DNA of 31,365 bases, from NCBI GenBank assembly GCA_937898715.1, contig CALEKA010000118.1:1-31365 (forward strand), in the 5' to 3' direction. Position 1 is the first letter of the stretch. The number at the start of each line of letters is the position of its first letter. Position numbers and translations under genes: made by a program. Shown in pieces: positions 1-7,512 of this stretch. Source of the DNA: an uncultured Prevotella sp. (GTDB taxonomy: Bacteria; Bacteroidota; Bacteroidia; Bacteroidales; Bacteroidaceae). The notes under the pieces are model-generated. The model was not told the DNA's origin. It saw only the letters and a list, made by a program, of their open reading frames with translations, and did no database searches.

Positions 1-35
1 ATTTACAAAAACTAAGATATATAAGAAATGTTTGT

Positions 36-54
36 TTATCTTTGCAGAAGATAA
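36..54 (+). promoter_or_regulatory. Palindrome containing a TATCTTTG -7 box
   Basis: Arms TTATCTT and AAGATAA flank a 5-base centre, and the Bacteroidetes -7 consensus TAnnTTTG (TATCTTTG, 37-44) lies inside the dyad. A protein binding the dyad would cover the -7 element, so operator-plus-promoter is the natural reading. This is inferred from sequence only. Confidence 0.35.
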
Positions 55-108
55 GCTGCATCTCAGCATAACATTCAAGCAAGCTTGATGTTCTGCATTC
101 GATTTGCA

Positions 109-127
109 TTATCTTTGCAACAGATAA
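109..127 (+). promoter_or_regulatory. Second dyad with TATCTTTG -7 box
   Basis: TTATCT and AGATAA flank TTGCAAC. The same TATCTTTG box sits at 110-117, 73 bp downstream of the first one. A TTG at 85-87 could act as a -33 element, with a slightly long spacer of 22. The repetition of box plus dyad argues for a shared regulator. No downstream gene is recognised. Confidence 0.35.
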
Positions 128-574
128 GAAATAGTTTGGCAAAAGAACCAAGTATTATAGCATTTCGTAATGCACTACTTGTTCGTAAGTTCCGACCAAC
201 TAATGCAAAGAGGATATTCCCAACCTTTATCCTAGTCTTACTATGCAATATTAAAGCACGACTAAACACACGATTAAACACACTATTCCATTTCTGTACC
301 TAACCTTGTTAATCTTTTACACTTTTATATGAAGTCATTTTACAGCACTTCTACGTGTTGTATTATTACTTAGTACACTTTAGCTATTTTGGCTACAAGC
401 AATACAAATATTAAATGCCATGACAGTGTTAAGATAAACGATGCGCAACAATTAACGAACAAGCGTGGTCCTTTCAATAAAGGCATCTGAGATAATATGT
501 CTCAATAGCCATTTTTCTTAATGAATTTTATTGCAGCTTTGTAAGCTTTCTATATAAGCTGTAGAGTGCTAAAG

Positions 575-616
575 CAAATAAGCCAAAGTCTTGATAGATG
601 GACTTTGGCTTATTTG
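575..616 (-). terminator. hrpB terminator hairpin
   Basis: A perfect 16-bp inverted repeat (575-590 with 601-616, 10-base loop) begins 34 bases past the hrpB stop codon. The minus-strand 3' arm is U-rich (TTATTTG), which suits an intrinsic terminator for hrpB. Confidence 0.7.
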
Positions 617-649
617 TTTCTACAATACGGCTTGTATGTAGATTGCTGC

Positions 650-3160
650 TTAGCCTTTCTTTCGCTTTATGCCTCTTACGGCTTCTGCCTCAAGAGGGTT
701 TTCGGGCCAATAGTGTTTGGGATAACGGCGGCGGAGCTCCTTGCGCACTTCAAAGTAGGTGCCTTGCCAGAAGCTGCGAAGGTCTTGCGTGAGCTGCACG
801 GGCTTGAAGCCTGGCGAGAGGAGTTCCATCAGTACGGGCTGGCGCCCATCGTCCACGCGGGGCGTATCCTCCAGTCCGAAGCATTCTTGCAAACGTACGC
901 TTACGATGGGCGCTTCGGCTCCTTGGCGGTAGTCCACACGGATGCGGCTTCCTGTGGGCATTGTGATGTGGGTAGGCGCTATTCGGCTGATCTCTTGCTG
1001 ATGGTCGTAGGAGAGGATGTTCCACACGATTTCGGCGAGGGGCAGTCGGCGAAGTTCTGCTGCGGAGGTTAAGGGACGAGCGGCCTGACTGAGGTAGAAT
1101 GGCAGCCAGGAGGAGGCAGTCTGGAGCAGATTGTCGGTAGAGACATCGGGCAGATCGAACTCGGGATGCCACATCGCTACTTGCGCTATGCGGCGCTGCA
1201 GAGCCTGCACCTCGTCGGTCCAGGCAAACATGCTCCTACCATATCGAGCAGCAGCGGAACAGATGAGGGCAGATACAGCTTCGGCATCAACGCTCTGGAG
1301 CTGCTTGGCTTCGATCAGAAGTTTTCCGATACGCTTCTCCCGTTGTGCTACGACACAGCCCTGCTTGTTGTCCCACGAGAGGTTGTCGCGCTCCTGCGTG
1401 AGAGAGCCATCTATATCGGAAGGAGAAATCGGAGCTGCCAGAAAGATGCGTCCCATGGCCCCCTGTGCAGCATGGAGCGAAGCCACGGCGAGCCACGGCG
1501 AGCTTGTGAGCCAATCTGAGGAATCGACCATGGCATTGTTGCCATCGGCTAATCGGAAGTGGCCTATGCCATCGGTGGCTTGAGCCACACGTTCGGGATA
1601 GGCCAGGGCAACAAGTTGTCCGCACTCTTCGGGAGCAACATCAGCATCCGCCTCGGCGGCATGAATCATGCGACGATACTCGCGCGAGATCTGCGCTATG
1701 CGGCTCCAGCGCCCATCTTTCAGATGGTTGCGGCGCGCTTGTCGCAGGTGGGATATGCGCAGCGAGAGGTCTGCTCCCTGCGCAGTGGCGGCGAGCGGAT
1801 CTTTCTCTTCGAGCACGGCGGCAATGTCGCAAGCCAAAGCCTTCAGCTCTGGGCTTGGTGCACCGAGCATCATGCGGGCTATGCGTGGATGGCAGGGCAG
1901 CTGCGCCATCTGTTTGCCTAAGGGCGTAATCGCTCCGTCGGCAGAAATCGCTCCGAGCGCACGCAGCCGCTGGGCAGCGAGCAAACGTTCGGTACGGGGC
2001 GGAGGTGTGAGCCAAGGGAGTGCTTCGACATGGCTTTCGCCAAAGGCTGCTACGGCGAGCAAGAGCGGCGAGAGGTCGGCTTCTATGATTTCGGGCAATC
2101 GCTGAGGCTGCATGCGGCTCTCTGACGCCTGCGACCATAGCCTATAGCATACACCCTCTGCCACACGGCCGGCACGCCCCATGCGCTGAGCTGCCATGTC
2201 GAGGCTGATGCGCACGGTCTGTAGTGTGCTGAGTTGTGTGCGAGGGTCGAACGTGAGTTTGCGATGCAGCCCCGAGTCGACCACAGCCCTTACTCCCTCG
2301 ATGGTGAGCGAGGTCTCGGCTATGGGCGTGGCGAGCACCACCTTTCGCTCTCCCACAGGCGATGGCGCGATAGCCATGCTTTGGCGCTCGGCGGGTAGGT
2401 TGCCGTAGAGCGGACAGACGTTGATGCCCTCTTCCGTCAGCGACGAGAGTCGCTCCATACAGCGTTCTATCTCAGCTTGTCCGGGGAGGAATGCCAGGAC
2501 ATCGCCTGCGGTCTCTCTCAGTGCACGTCGCACGGCAGATGCCACGCAGCTGACCATCTCGCTTGGCTTAGGCTCTGTCTCAAGATATTCCACCCTTACG
2601 GGAAACATGCATCCCTCGCTCTCTATCAGCGGGGCTTGGAGTGCTTGGCAGATAGAGGAAGCATCGATCGTGGCAGACATGATGACGAGGCGCAGATCGG
2701 GGCGTATGATCTGTTGCGACTGACGCGCTAAGGCGAGAGCCAGGTCGGTATGTATGTTCCGTTCGTGAAACTCATCGAAGATGATCATGCTCACGCCCTC
2801 GAGTGTGGCATCGTCAATGAGCATACGCGTGAGAATGCCTTCGGTGAGCACCTCTATGCGCGTCTGGGGGGAGGTGCACGAGTCGAATCTCACACGGTAG
2901 CCCACGGTCTGTCCTGCCTTCTCGCCCAGCATATGTGCCATGCGCAGGGCTATCTGCTTGGCCGCAAGTCGGCGTGGCTCGAGCATAAGAATCTTTCCGC
3001 CGTCGGCGGGCAGAGATTGCAGGAGCGTGAGTGGCAGCAACGTAGATTTGCCCGCCCCCGGAGGGGCGGTGATTACTACTGCTGCATGCTGAGCCACGCT
3101 GCGGTTGGCTTGCTCTGCTATTTGCGAGGCGGGAAGGTGAGAGAACTGCTGGAGGAGCAT
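650..3160 (-). CDS. hrpB: ATP-dependent RNA helicase HrpB
   Basis: This is an 836-residue DEAH-box helicase of the HrpB family, a cytoplasmic NTP-driven RNA/RNP remodeller whose exact cellular role is poorly defined. Walker A (APPGAGKST) lies at residues 32-40, the motif II variant DEFHER at 129-134 and motif III SAT at 162-164. A QRMGRAGR motif VI lies in the second RecA domain. The C-terminus carries the HrpB-specific domain with the FGLEDTPRV and YPKHYWPENPLEA signatures. Length matches full-size family members (about 810-850). It starts at an ATG at 3160 with no visible Shine-Dalgarno sequence, usual for Bacteroidetes. A CTAG-rich tandem array lies directly upstream, and a strong terminator follows the stop. 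No partner gene is adjacent, so it is probably monocistronic. Confidence 0.95.
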   Translation of the reverse strand: MLLQQFSHLPASQIAEQANRSVAQHAAVVITAPPGAGKSTLLPLTLLQSLPADGGKILMLEPRRLAAKQIALRMAHMLGEKAGQTVGYRVRFDSCTSPQTRIEVLTEGILTRMLIDDATLEGVSMIIFDEFHERNIHTDLALALARQSQQIIRPDLRLVIMSATIDASSICQALQAPLIESEGCMFPVRVEYLETEPKPSEMVSCVASAVRRALRETAGDVLAFLPGQAEIERCMERLSSLTEEGINVCPLYGNLPAERQSMAIAPSPVGERKVVLATPIAETSLTIEGVRAVVDSGLHRKLTFDPRTQLSTLQTVRISLDMAAQRMGRAGRVAEGVCYRLWSQASESRMQPQRLPEIIEADLSPLLLAVAAFGESHVEALPWLTPPPRTERLLAAQRLRALGAISADGAITPLGKQMAQLPCHPRIARMMLGAPSPELKALACDIAAVLEEKDPLAATAQGADLSLRISHLRQARRNHLKDGRWSRIAQISREYRRMIHAAEADADVAPEECGQLVALAYPERVAQATDGIGHFRLADGNNAMVDSSDWLTSSPWLAVASLHAAQGAMGRIFLAAPISPSDIDGSLTQERDNLSWDNKQGCVVAQREKRIGKLLIEAKQLQSVDAEAVSALICSAAARYGRSMFAWTDEVQALQRRIAQVAMWHPEFDLPDVSTDNLLQTASSWLPFYLSQAARPLTSAAELRRLPLAEIVWNILSYDHQQEISRIAPTHITMPTGSRIRVDYRQGAEAPIVSVRLQECFGLEDTPRVDDGRQPVLMELLSPGFKPVQLTQDLRSFWQGTYFEVRKELRRRYPKHYWPENPLEAEAVRGIKRKKG

Positions 3161-3174
3161 GGGGATTTCTGGGG

Positions 3175-3297
3175 GAGAGGATTTCTATGGGATTTCTAGG
3201 CTTTCTAGGCTTTCTAGGCTTTATAGGGGCTTTCTAGGTGTTCTAGGGGCTTTCTAGGTGTTCTAGGGGATTTCTAGGATTTCTAGGGGATTCTATG
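3175..3297. repeat. CTAG-rich degenerate tandem array (9-10 bp units)
   Basis: About twelve units of the form (C/A/G)TTTCTAGG or TGTTCTAGG run almost without interruption through the gap between the hrpB start and the stop of the next minus-strand gene. Nine contain intact CTAG and a few are degenerate (CTATG, TATAG). The array would lie in the hrpB leader or promoter region. Its function is unknown. Slippage-prone copy number could tune spacing upstream of hrpB. Confidence 0.75.
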
Positions 3298-3302
3298 TTA
3301 TT

Positions 3303-4772
3303 TTATTGATCTGAGGCTTCTGCTTTGTGCTGGTAGCAGCCCATGTCGGGGGCGATGGTGCGAGGAGTGCCAAGGCGGTCGAGAGGGTAGGTGGCAGCGG
3401 TGACGGTGGCATCGGCAGTGCCTACTGCCTTCGATCGGGGAGAGAGCATGAAGGTGAAGGTGAGCGTCTCGGTGTCGAAGTCGGGGGTGAAGTTTTTGTC
3501 GCGCACTACGGCATCGCTTGCAGTGGAACTGCTCTCGTCGGTGTCCCAAAGACAGTTGGTGAAGTGCTCATCATTCTTGATCTCTTTGGTGTTGATGAGG
3601 CAGTGATCGAAGTGGTAGTTGAAGGCATCGTCGTAGCGCTTATTGAAGTTGCCCATCATCTCATCGCTTTGGTAGCCAGTGATGATGCTATTCGTGATGT
3701 CGAGGCGCTGCAGGGGCAGGCGTTCTTCGCCGTCATAGTTGGCAAAGTCGATGGCAGCTCCGCCGCTACCGCCCGTGAACAGATAGAATCGGGCTATGGT
3801 GCAATGCACCATCTGAAGGTCGCCTCCGCGCACGTGTACGCAGTCGCCGCCAGCATTCGTCAGTTGGCAGTTGCCCACATATGCCGAGGCCATGCGTAGG
3901 TTGAGGCCATGGTGTGTGGTGTTGTGAATGATAGAATTCTCGAGCGTTAGTGTGCGTCGGCCGATGTCGCAAGAATCGATTTGCAGACCATTCGTGCTGC
4001 TGTGAATGTCGGCGTAGTTGATATGATTGTCGTACGACTCTTCCTTTAGTATGATTCCTCCCCACAGTCCGGGCGTGCGATCGTAGGGTTGGCGGGTGAA
4101 CATGTAGTCGAGCCTATCGCCGCGCATCGTGACTGGAGCGGAGGCAGAACCGTTCACCACGAGGCGCCCGTGTACGATGAGTTGAGCCTTGGAGTGAAAC
4201 ATCAGGCAGGTGCCAGGCTCGAGCGTGAGCGTTGCTCCGCGATCGACTACGAGGCTATCCATGATGCGATAGGGACGTCGGGCACTCCACGTCTCGTCCG
4301 CCTGGATGTGGCGCTCCTTGAGCGTTATCACGTCTTGTCCAGAAGCCGTGAGCACTACTTCTTGCGATGTGCCAGCTTCGGTGGTAAAGACGAGTTTATC
4401 TTCGTAGCTGACGGGCAGGTCGGTATCCTTCTCGGGCACGTTGGCCATGAGATATACCACCATGCTGTCTTTTCGAGCAATCTCAAAGTCCGTACCGCTG
4501 CCTCCCACGAGTGCACTGCCATCGACGTTGACGCGGAAGGGCGAGTCTTGTCCTTTCTGTAGCGATACGCTGGGGATGCGCAGTGCCTTGTCGGCATGGT
4601 TGTAGACCATGAAGGAGTAAGTCTTGGTGGGTTCGCCGCTGAGAATGGTGTCGAAAGCCACCGTATCTTTGCTGAACGCCAATCGGTCGTTGGGCGATGC
4701 GGTGTAAGCATCGTCTTTCAAGCATGAAGTTAGTAGCAGAGCGGGCAGGAGAAACAATAGAAGGTAACGCAT
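3303..4772 (-). CDS. Surface lipoprotein, right-handed beta-helix type
   Basis: This 489-residue protein begins with a lipoprotein signal peptide (lipobox LLTSC, acylated Cys17), so it is probably anchored in the outer membrane. A beta-sandwich-like region (roughly 30-150) precedes a region with repeated short strands, Asn/Gly turns and a 'LENSIIHNTTHHGLNL' type rung pattern (about 170-400), typical of parallel beta-helix (pectate-lyase-like) folds. It ends in a PDMGCYQ motif resembling the choice-of-anchor Q tail seen in Bacteroidetes beta-helix lipoproteins. No catalytic residues can be assigned, so polysaccharide binding or cleavage is only a guess. The start is the ATG directly before the signal peptide. 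The pepD terminator-like repeat lies upstream and the CTAG array lies downstream. Confidence 0.8.
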   Translation of the reverse strand: MRYLLLFLLPALLLTSCLKDDAYTASPNDRLAFSKDTVAFDTILSGEPTKTYSFMVYNHADKALRIPSVSLQKGQDSPFRVNVDGSALVGGSGTDFEIARKDSMVVYLMANVPEKDTDLPVSYEDKLVFTTEAGTSQEVVLTASGQDVITLKERHIQADETWSARRPYRIMDSLVVDRGATLTLEPGTCLMFHSKAQLIVHGRLVVNGSASAPVTMRGDRLDYMFTRQPYDRTPGLWGGIILKEESYDNHINYADIHSSTNGLQIDSCDIGRRTLTLENSIIHNTTHHGLNLRMASAYVGNCQLTNAGGDCVHVRGGDLQMVHCTIARFYLFTGGSGGAAIDFANYDGEERLPLQRLDITNSIITGYQSDEMMGNFNKRYDDAFNYHFDHCLINTKEIKNDEHFTNCLWDTDESSSTASDAVVRDKNFTPDFDTETLTFTFMLSPRSKAVGTADATVTAATYPLDRLGTPRTIAPDMGCYQHKAEASDQ

Positions 4773-4804
4773 GGGGAAAGGGTGGGGAAAAATATAAGTT
4801 TAAA

Positions 4805-4876
4805 AGTTTAGGAGTTTAATAAGTTTAGCTTTGCTTGTAGACAAAGGAAACTTCTAAACTCTTAAACTCCTAAACT
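4805..4876. terminator. Large inverted repeat of AGTTTA/TAAACT units after pepD
   Basis: A perfect 14-bp inverted repeat (4805-4818 with 4863-4876) is extended inward by an AGTTTAG/CTAAACT pair (4822-4828 with 4854-4860). It lies just past the pepD stop and before the beta-helix lipoprotein start. Each arm is itself built from 7-8 bp units of the GAGTTTA type. It probably acts as a transcript 3' end or stabiliser. It lacks a clean U-tract, so the terminator role is moderate. Confidence 0.5.
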
Positions 4877-4898
4877 CATCAACTATTCTTTTTATTGC

Positions 4899-6347
4899 TT
4901 ATACTCTCTTGAGAATGTCGAGCAGATGATCCCATACCATCTTCACGGTGGGGATGAGCAAACGCTCGTCGGGAGAGTGAACGCCGCGGAGAGTAGGACC
5001 GAAGCTCACCATGTCGAGCTTAGGATATTTCTCAGAGAAGAGGCCACACTCCAGACCGGCGTGGATGGCCAGGATCTTGGGCTCCTTGCCGAAGAGGCTC
5101 TCGTAGCTTTCCTTGGCAATCTTGACGATCTCACTGTTGGGGTTGAGTTTCCAGCCGGGATAGCCCTCGTTGGTCACGACAGAGGCACCACCCAGTTCGA
5201 AGGCAGCACGTACTACGCTCGCCATGTTGGCACAAGCGCTGCTCACGCTGCTTCGCTGACTCGTGGTGACAGTCACGTGGTCGCCTTCGCGGCGAATGCT
5301 TGCGAGGTTTGACGAAGTCTCTACCAACCAGTCGATGTCCTGACTCATGGCAAACACACCATTGTGGACAGCATGGAGCGAGAGCAACATCTTGCGCATA
5401 GCAGTGGACTGCATGGCTTCAGTAGCAGCAGGTTCCTCGTCGATGGTGAAGACGATGGTCTTCTCCGTTACAGAGAATTCCTCTTTCACGTCAGCTGCAA
5501 ATGCCTCGAGATCTGCCTTAATCGTGGCAAACTTGTCGGTAGGAACGGCACAAGTGGCATGGCCCTCACGAGGAATGGCGTTGTGCAAGCCACCGCTCTG
5601 AATGTCGGAGAGGCGGAGGTCCATCTTCTCCATTTCGCTGACGAGGAAGCGCACCAAGAGCTTGTTGGCATTGGCACGTTTCTTCTTAATATCGTCGCCA
5701 GAGTGGCCACCCGTCAAGCCCTTCACGCCGATGCGGAAGGTGGTATAGCCCTGGGGCATGGCTTCGGTGGGGAAGGGATAAGTGGCAGTGGTGCGCACAC
5801 CACCAGCGCAGCTCACGAAGATCTGTCCCTCATCCTCCGAGTCGAGGTTGATCAAGTAGTCACCGTGCATGAAGTCGCCCTTCATGCCGAAGGCGCCCGT
5901 AAGGCCCGTCTCTTCATCGCGGGTAAACACACACTCGATCGGACCATGCTCAATGTCGTTGGACTTAAGGATAGCCATCTCCATGGCCACGCCGATACCG
6001 TCGTCAGCACCCAGCGTAGTGCCTTTGGCGCGCATCCATTCACCGTCTACGTAGGTCTGTATAGCGTCAGTCTCAAAGTTGAAATCAGAGTCTTTGTTCT
6101 TCTCGCATACCATGTCCATATGGCTCTGGAGAATCACCGTCTTGCGGCCCTCATAGCCCGGGGTAGCGGGTTTGCTAATGCATACGTTGCCCGTCTCGTC
6201 CACTTTAGTGGGCAGACCCAGACTTTCACCAAATGCCTTTAGGAAGGCAATCATCTTCTCCTCCTTCTTAGAAGGACGGGGCACTTTGTTCACTTCAGCA
6301 AAGCAATCGAATACGATGCTCGGCTCTAAAAGATTGGTGTTACTCAT
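4899..6347 (-). CDS. pepD: Aminoacyl-histidine dipeptidase (M20 family)
   Basis: This 482-residue cytosolic metallopeptidase of the PepD (Xaa-His dipeptidase, beta-Ala-His dipeptidase) branch of M20 hydrolyses dipeptides such as carnosine-type Xaa-His. Predicted di-metal ligands and catalytic residues are visible: His76 and Asp78 in QSHMDMV, Asp115 in GADDG, Glu145/Glu146 in RDEETG, Asp169 in NLDSEDEG, and His457 in RGVHSPDER. The frame extends upstream to 6521, but that extension would cross the promoter region and resembles no M20 N-terminus. The ATG at 6347 gives the standard MSNTNLLEP-type start and the usual family length of about 485. Transcription probably starts from the TACTTTTG box at 6415-6422, shared face-to-face with the opposite operon. 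Confidence 0.95.
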   Translation of the reverse strand: MSNTNLLEPSIVFDCFAEVNKVPRPSKKEEKMIAFLKAFGESLGLPTKVDETGNVCISKPATPGYEGRKTVILQSHMDMVCEKNKDSDFNFETDAIQTYVDGEWMRAKGTTLGADDGIGVAMEMAILKSNDIEHGPIECVFTRDEETGLTGAFGMKGDFMHGDYLINLDSEDEGQIFVSCAGGVRTTATYPFPTEAMPQGYTTFRIGVKGLTGGHSGDDIKKKRANANKLLVRFLVSEMEKMDLRLSDIQSGGLHNAIPREGHATCAVPTDKFATIKADLEAFAADVKEEFSVTEKTIVFTIDEEPAATEAMQSTAMRKMLLSLHAVHNGVFAMSQDIDWLVETSSNLASIRREGDHVTVTTSQRSSVSSACANMASVVRAAFELGGASVVTNEGYPGWKLNPNSEIVKIAKESYESLFGKEPKILAIHAGLECGLFSEKYPKLDMVSFGPTLRGVHSPDERLLIPTVKMVWDHLLDILKRV

Positions 6348-6368
6348 TGCTATATATATATTATTGTG

Positions 6369-6376
6369 TAACTTTG
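6369..6376 (+). promoter_or_regulatory. TAACTTTG -7 box for the small membrane protein-skp operon
   Basis: This box matches the Bacteroidetes TAnnTTTG consensus. An ATTG -33-like element at 6346-6349 lies 19 bp upstream, and the first plus-strand start (6433) is about 50 bp beyond the predicted transcription start. Confidence 0.6.
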
Positions 6377-6387
6377 CTTCGAAAATT

Positions 6388-6402
6388 GGGAGCGAGGCTC
6401 CC
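6388..6402. promoter_or_regulatory. GC-rich palindrome centred between two opposing promoters
   Basis: GGGAGC and GCTCCC flank GAG. The centre is about 23 bp from the middle of each opposing -7 box, and the dyad should be transcribed near the 5' end of both RNAs. It could be an operator for both promoters or a 5' stem-loop in each leader. I cannot choose between these from sequence. Confidence 0.45.
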
Positions 6403-6414
6403 GTATTCAGCAAG

Positions 6415-6422
6415 CAAAAGTA
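6415..6422 (-). promoter_or_regulatory. TACTTTTG -7 box for pepD
   Basis: This TAnnTTTG match on the minus strand predicts a start near 6408 and a leader of about 60 bases before the pepD ATG at 6347. It supports the choice of that ATG over upstream in-frame codons. Confidence 0.6.
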
Positions 6423-6432
6423 AAAAAAAGAA

Positions 6433-6636
6433 ATGGAACTCTTCATCGTAACGCTCATAATTGTTGCTTCGTGCATCGCTTTATTGTCCGTACGCCTCTT
6501 TTTTGGTCGTAGTTTTGTCAAGACTCACGTCGATCAGAGTCGTGCCATGCGTCAGCGCGGCATAGGCTGCGTACAGTCGCAAGATGCTGAAGCAAGAATT
6601 GTGAACACTAAAAGAGTGAAAGAAAGAATCGTATGA
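6433..6636 (+). CDS. Small conserved inner-membrane protein upstream of skp
   Basis: This is a 67-residue protein with one N-terminal transmembrane helix (about residues 3-23) followed by a basic cytoplasmic tail ending KRVKERIV. Its RGIGCVQSQDAEA motif recalls small hypothetical proteins of Bacteroidales found at this position; I know no assigned function. Its TGA stop overlaps the next ATG (ATGA at 6633-6636), which points to translational coupling with the Skp-like lipoprotein and supports it being real. It starts at the ATG at 6433 behind an A-rich stretch with no Shine-Dalgarno. A role in envelope protein handling is inferred only from the neighbour. Confidence 0.7.
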   Translation: MELFIVTLIIVASCIALLSVRLFFGRSFVKTHVDQSRAMRQRGIGCVQSQDAEARIVNTKRVKERIV

Positions 6637-7235
6637 GACATATCACTTCATGCGCCGTGTTGCTCTTTGCAGCGAGCATGGCACTGACCTCCTGCGGTCA
6701 GAAGGATCCTGCCAAGCAGGTAAAGTCAAACGGGCTTCCTAAGGCTGGCACCACAGAAGCGGCTTCAGCCAATGCATGTCCCGTAGCCGTAGTCGACATT
6801 GATTCGCTTGCCGCTCAGAGCGAATACTGCAAGCAAGGACAGAAGCAGCTCGAAAGCAAGCAGAATGCTTACCGCCAGCAGCTTAACGCGAAGGGACAGA
6901 AGCTGCAGAACGACATGATCAGCTTCCAGAAGAAGGCACAGTCGGGCGGTTTCACATCGCAGCAGGAGGGCGAGGCAGCACAAGCCCGCTTGCAGAAGCA
7001 GCAACAAGAGCTTCAGCGATTCCAAGAGCGCATAGAGGCCGACATGGCCAAGGCCACACAGCAGTATCAGACGAAGCTCCGCGACGATATCAATGCATTC
7101 CTTAAGGAGTACAACAAGGACGGACGCTTCAAGGTGATCATCAGCAAGAGTGGCGACAACGTGCTCTACACCGATCCAGCGGTCGATATCACTTCCGACG
7201 TGATCGAAGGCCTCAATAAGCTTCACAAGAAATAA
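6633..7235 (+). CDS. Skp/OmpH-family periplasmic chaperone-like lipoprotein
   Basis: This 200-residue OmpH/Skp family protein belongs to the trimeric chaperones with coiled-coil arms that hold unfolded outer-membrane proteins in the periplasm. It has a lipoprotein signal peptide with lipobox ALTSC (Cys21), so this version is membrane-tethered, unlike soluble E. coli Skp. A Gln/Lys/Glu-rich coiled coil spans about residues 65-150, and the C-terminal beta-part carries the typical DINAFLKEYNKDGRFKVI pattern. Length fits the family. It overlaps the upstream small membrane gene by four bases. A strong intrinsic terminator follows within 40 bases, closing the two-gene operon. Confidence 0.88.
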   Translation: MRHITSCAVLLFAASMALTSCGQKDPAKQVKSNGLPKAGTTEAASANACPVAVVDIDSLAAQSEYCKQGQKQLESKQNAYRQQLNAKGQKLQNDMISFQKKAQSGGFTSQQEGEAAQARLQKQQQELQRFQERIEADMAKATQQYQTKLRDDINAFLKEYNKDGRFKVIISKSGDNVLYTDPAVDITSDVIEGLNKLHKK

Positions 7236-7273
7236 TCCCCGCCCCCACAACACAGTTTCGAGGCGAGATTTCA

Positions 7274-7335
7274 GCGCCAGCGTAGCACAAATATGCTCCT
7301 ATATGAGGGGATTGCGCCACGCTGGCGCCGTTTTG
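7274..7335 (+). terminator. Terminator of the skp operon
   Basis: A 10-bp GC-rich stem (7274-7283 with 7319-7328) encloses a 35-base loop containing a small secondary hairpin, and CGTTTTG follows. It lies about 40 bases after the skp-like stop. Confidence 0.75.
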
Positions 7336-7366
7336 TAATTAAATTTCAGCCAATACTGGGGGGGGA

Positions 7367-7480
7367 TGGCGACGCGTCCACGCGTCAGCATCTCCACTAA
7401 TTAAGGATTTAATCCAATTGCAATAAGCTCTCTTGCCCGCAGCTTATGCCGACGCGAGACGCGTCGGCCACAGAAATGGG
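7367..7480. repeat. Short fold-back element (third family member)
   Basis: The ends are inverted copies of a GACGCGTC-rich motif (about 7367-7390 and 7447-7470), matching the outer ends of the longer elements at 18681-18915 and 19858-20131. The interior is different and only about 55 bp. It lies between the skp terminator and the patatin gene. The three related copies indicate a dispersed non-autonomous repeat. No transposase is present. Confidence 0.7.
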
Positions 7481-7512
7481 CGAAAACTTCAATCTTTTCA
7501 ATCTAAAACATT

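Larger units (their letters stand above)
1..574. other. Left-edge gene-free stretch
   Basis: No convincing gene is seen in the first 574 bases. Open frames on both strands are short and lack domain, signal-peptide or start-site support. The stretch holds two promoter-like dyads (36-54 and 109-127) facing right. What they would transcribe is not evident, because the next gene (hrpB) is on the opposite strand and ends at 650. A noncoding RNA or a decayed gene between 117 and about 560 is possible but not demonstrated. Confidence 0.5.

Noticed and set aside
85..303. 72-codon open frame at the left edge
   Set aside because: No domain, signal peptide or ribosome-site support; AT-rich intergenic composition and an overlapping open frame on the other strand.
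566..3199. Many long frames antisense to hrpB on the plus strand
   Set aside because: They are shadows of the strongly supported HrpB reading frame, with Arg/Ser/Cys-biased compositions.
6348..6521. 58-residue N-terminal extension of PepD
   Set aside because: It would cross the predicted transcription start and promoter, and the ATG at 6347 gives the normal M20 start and length.
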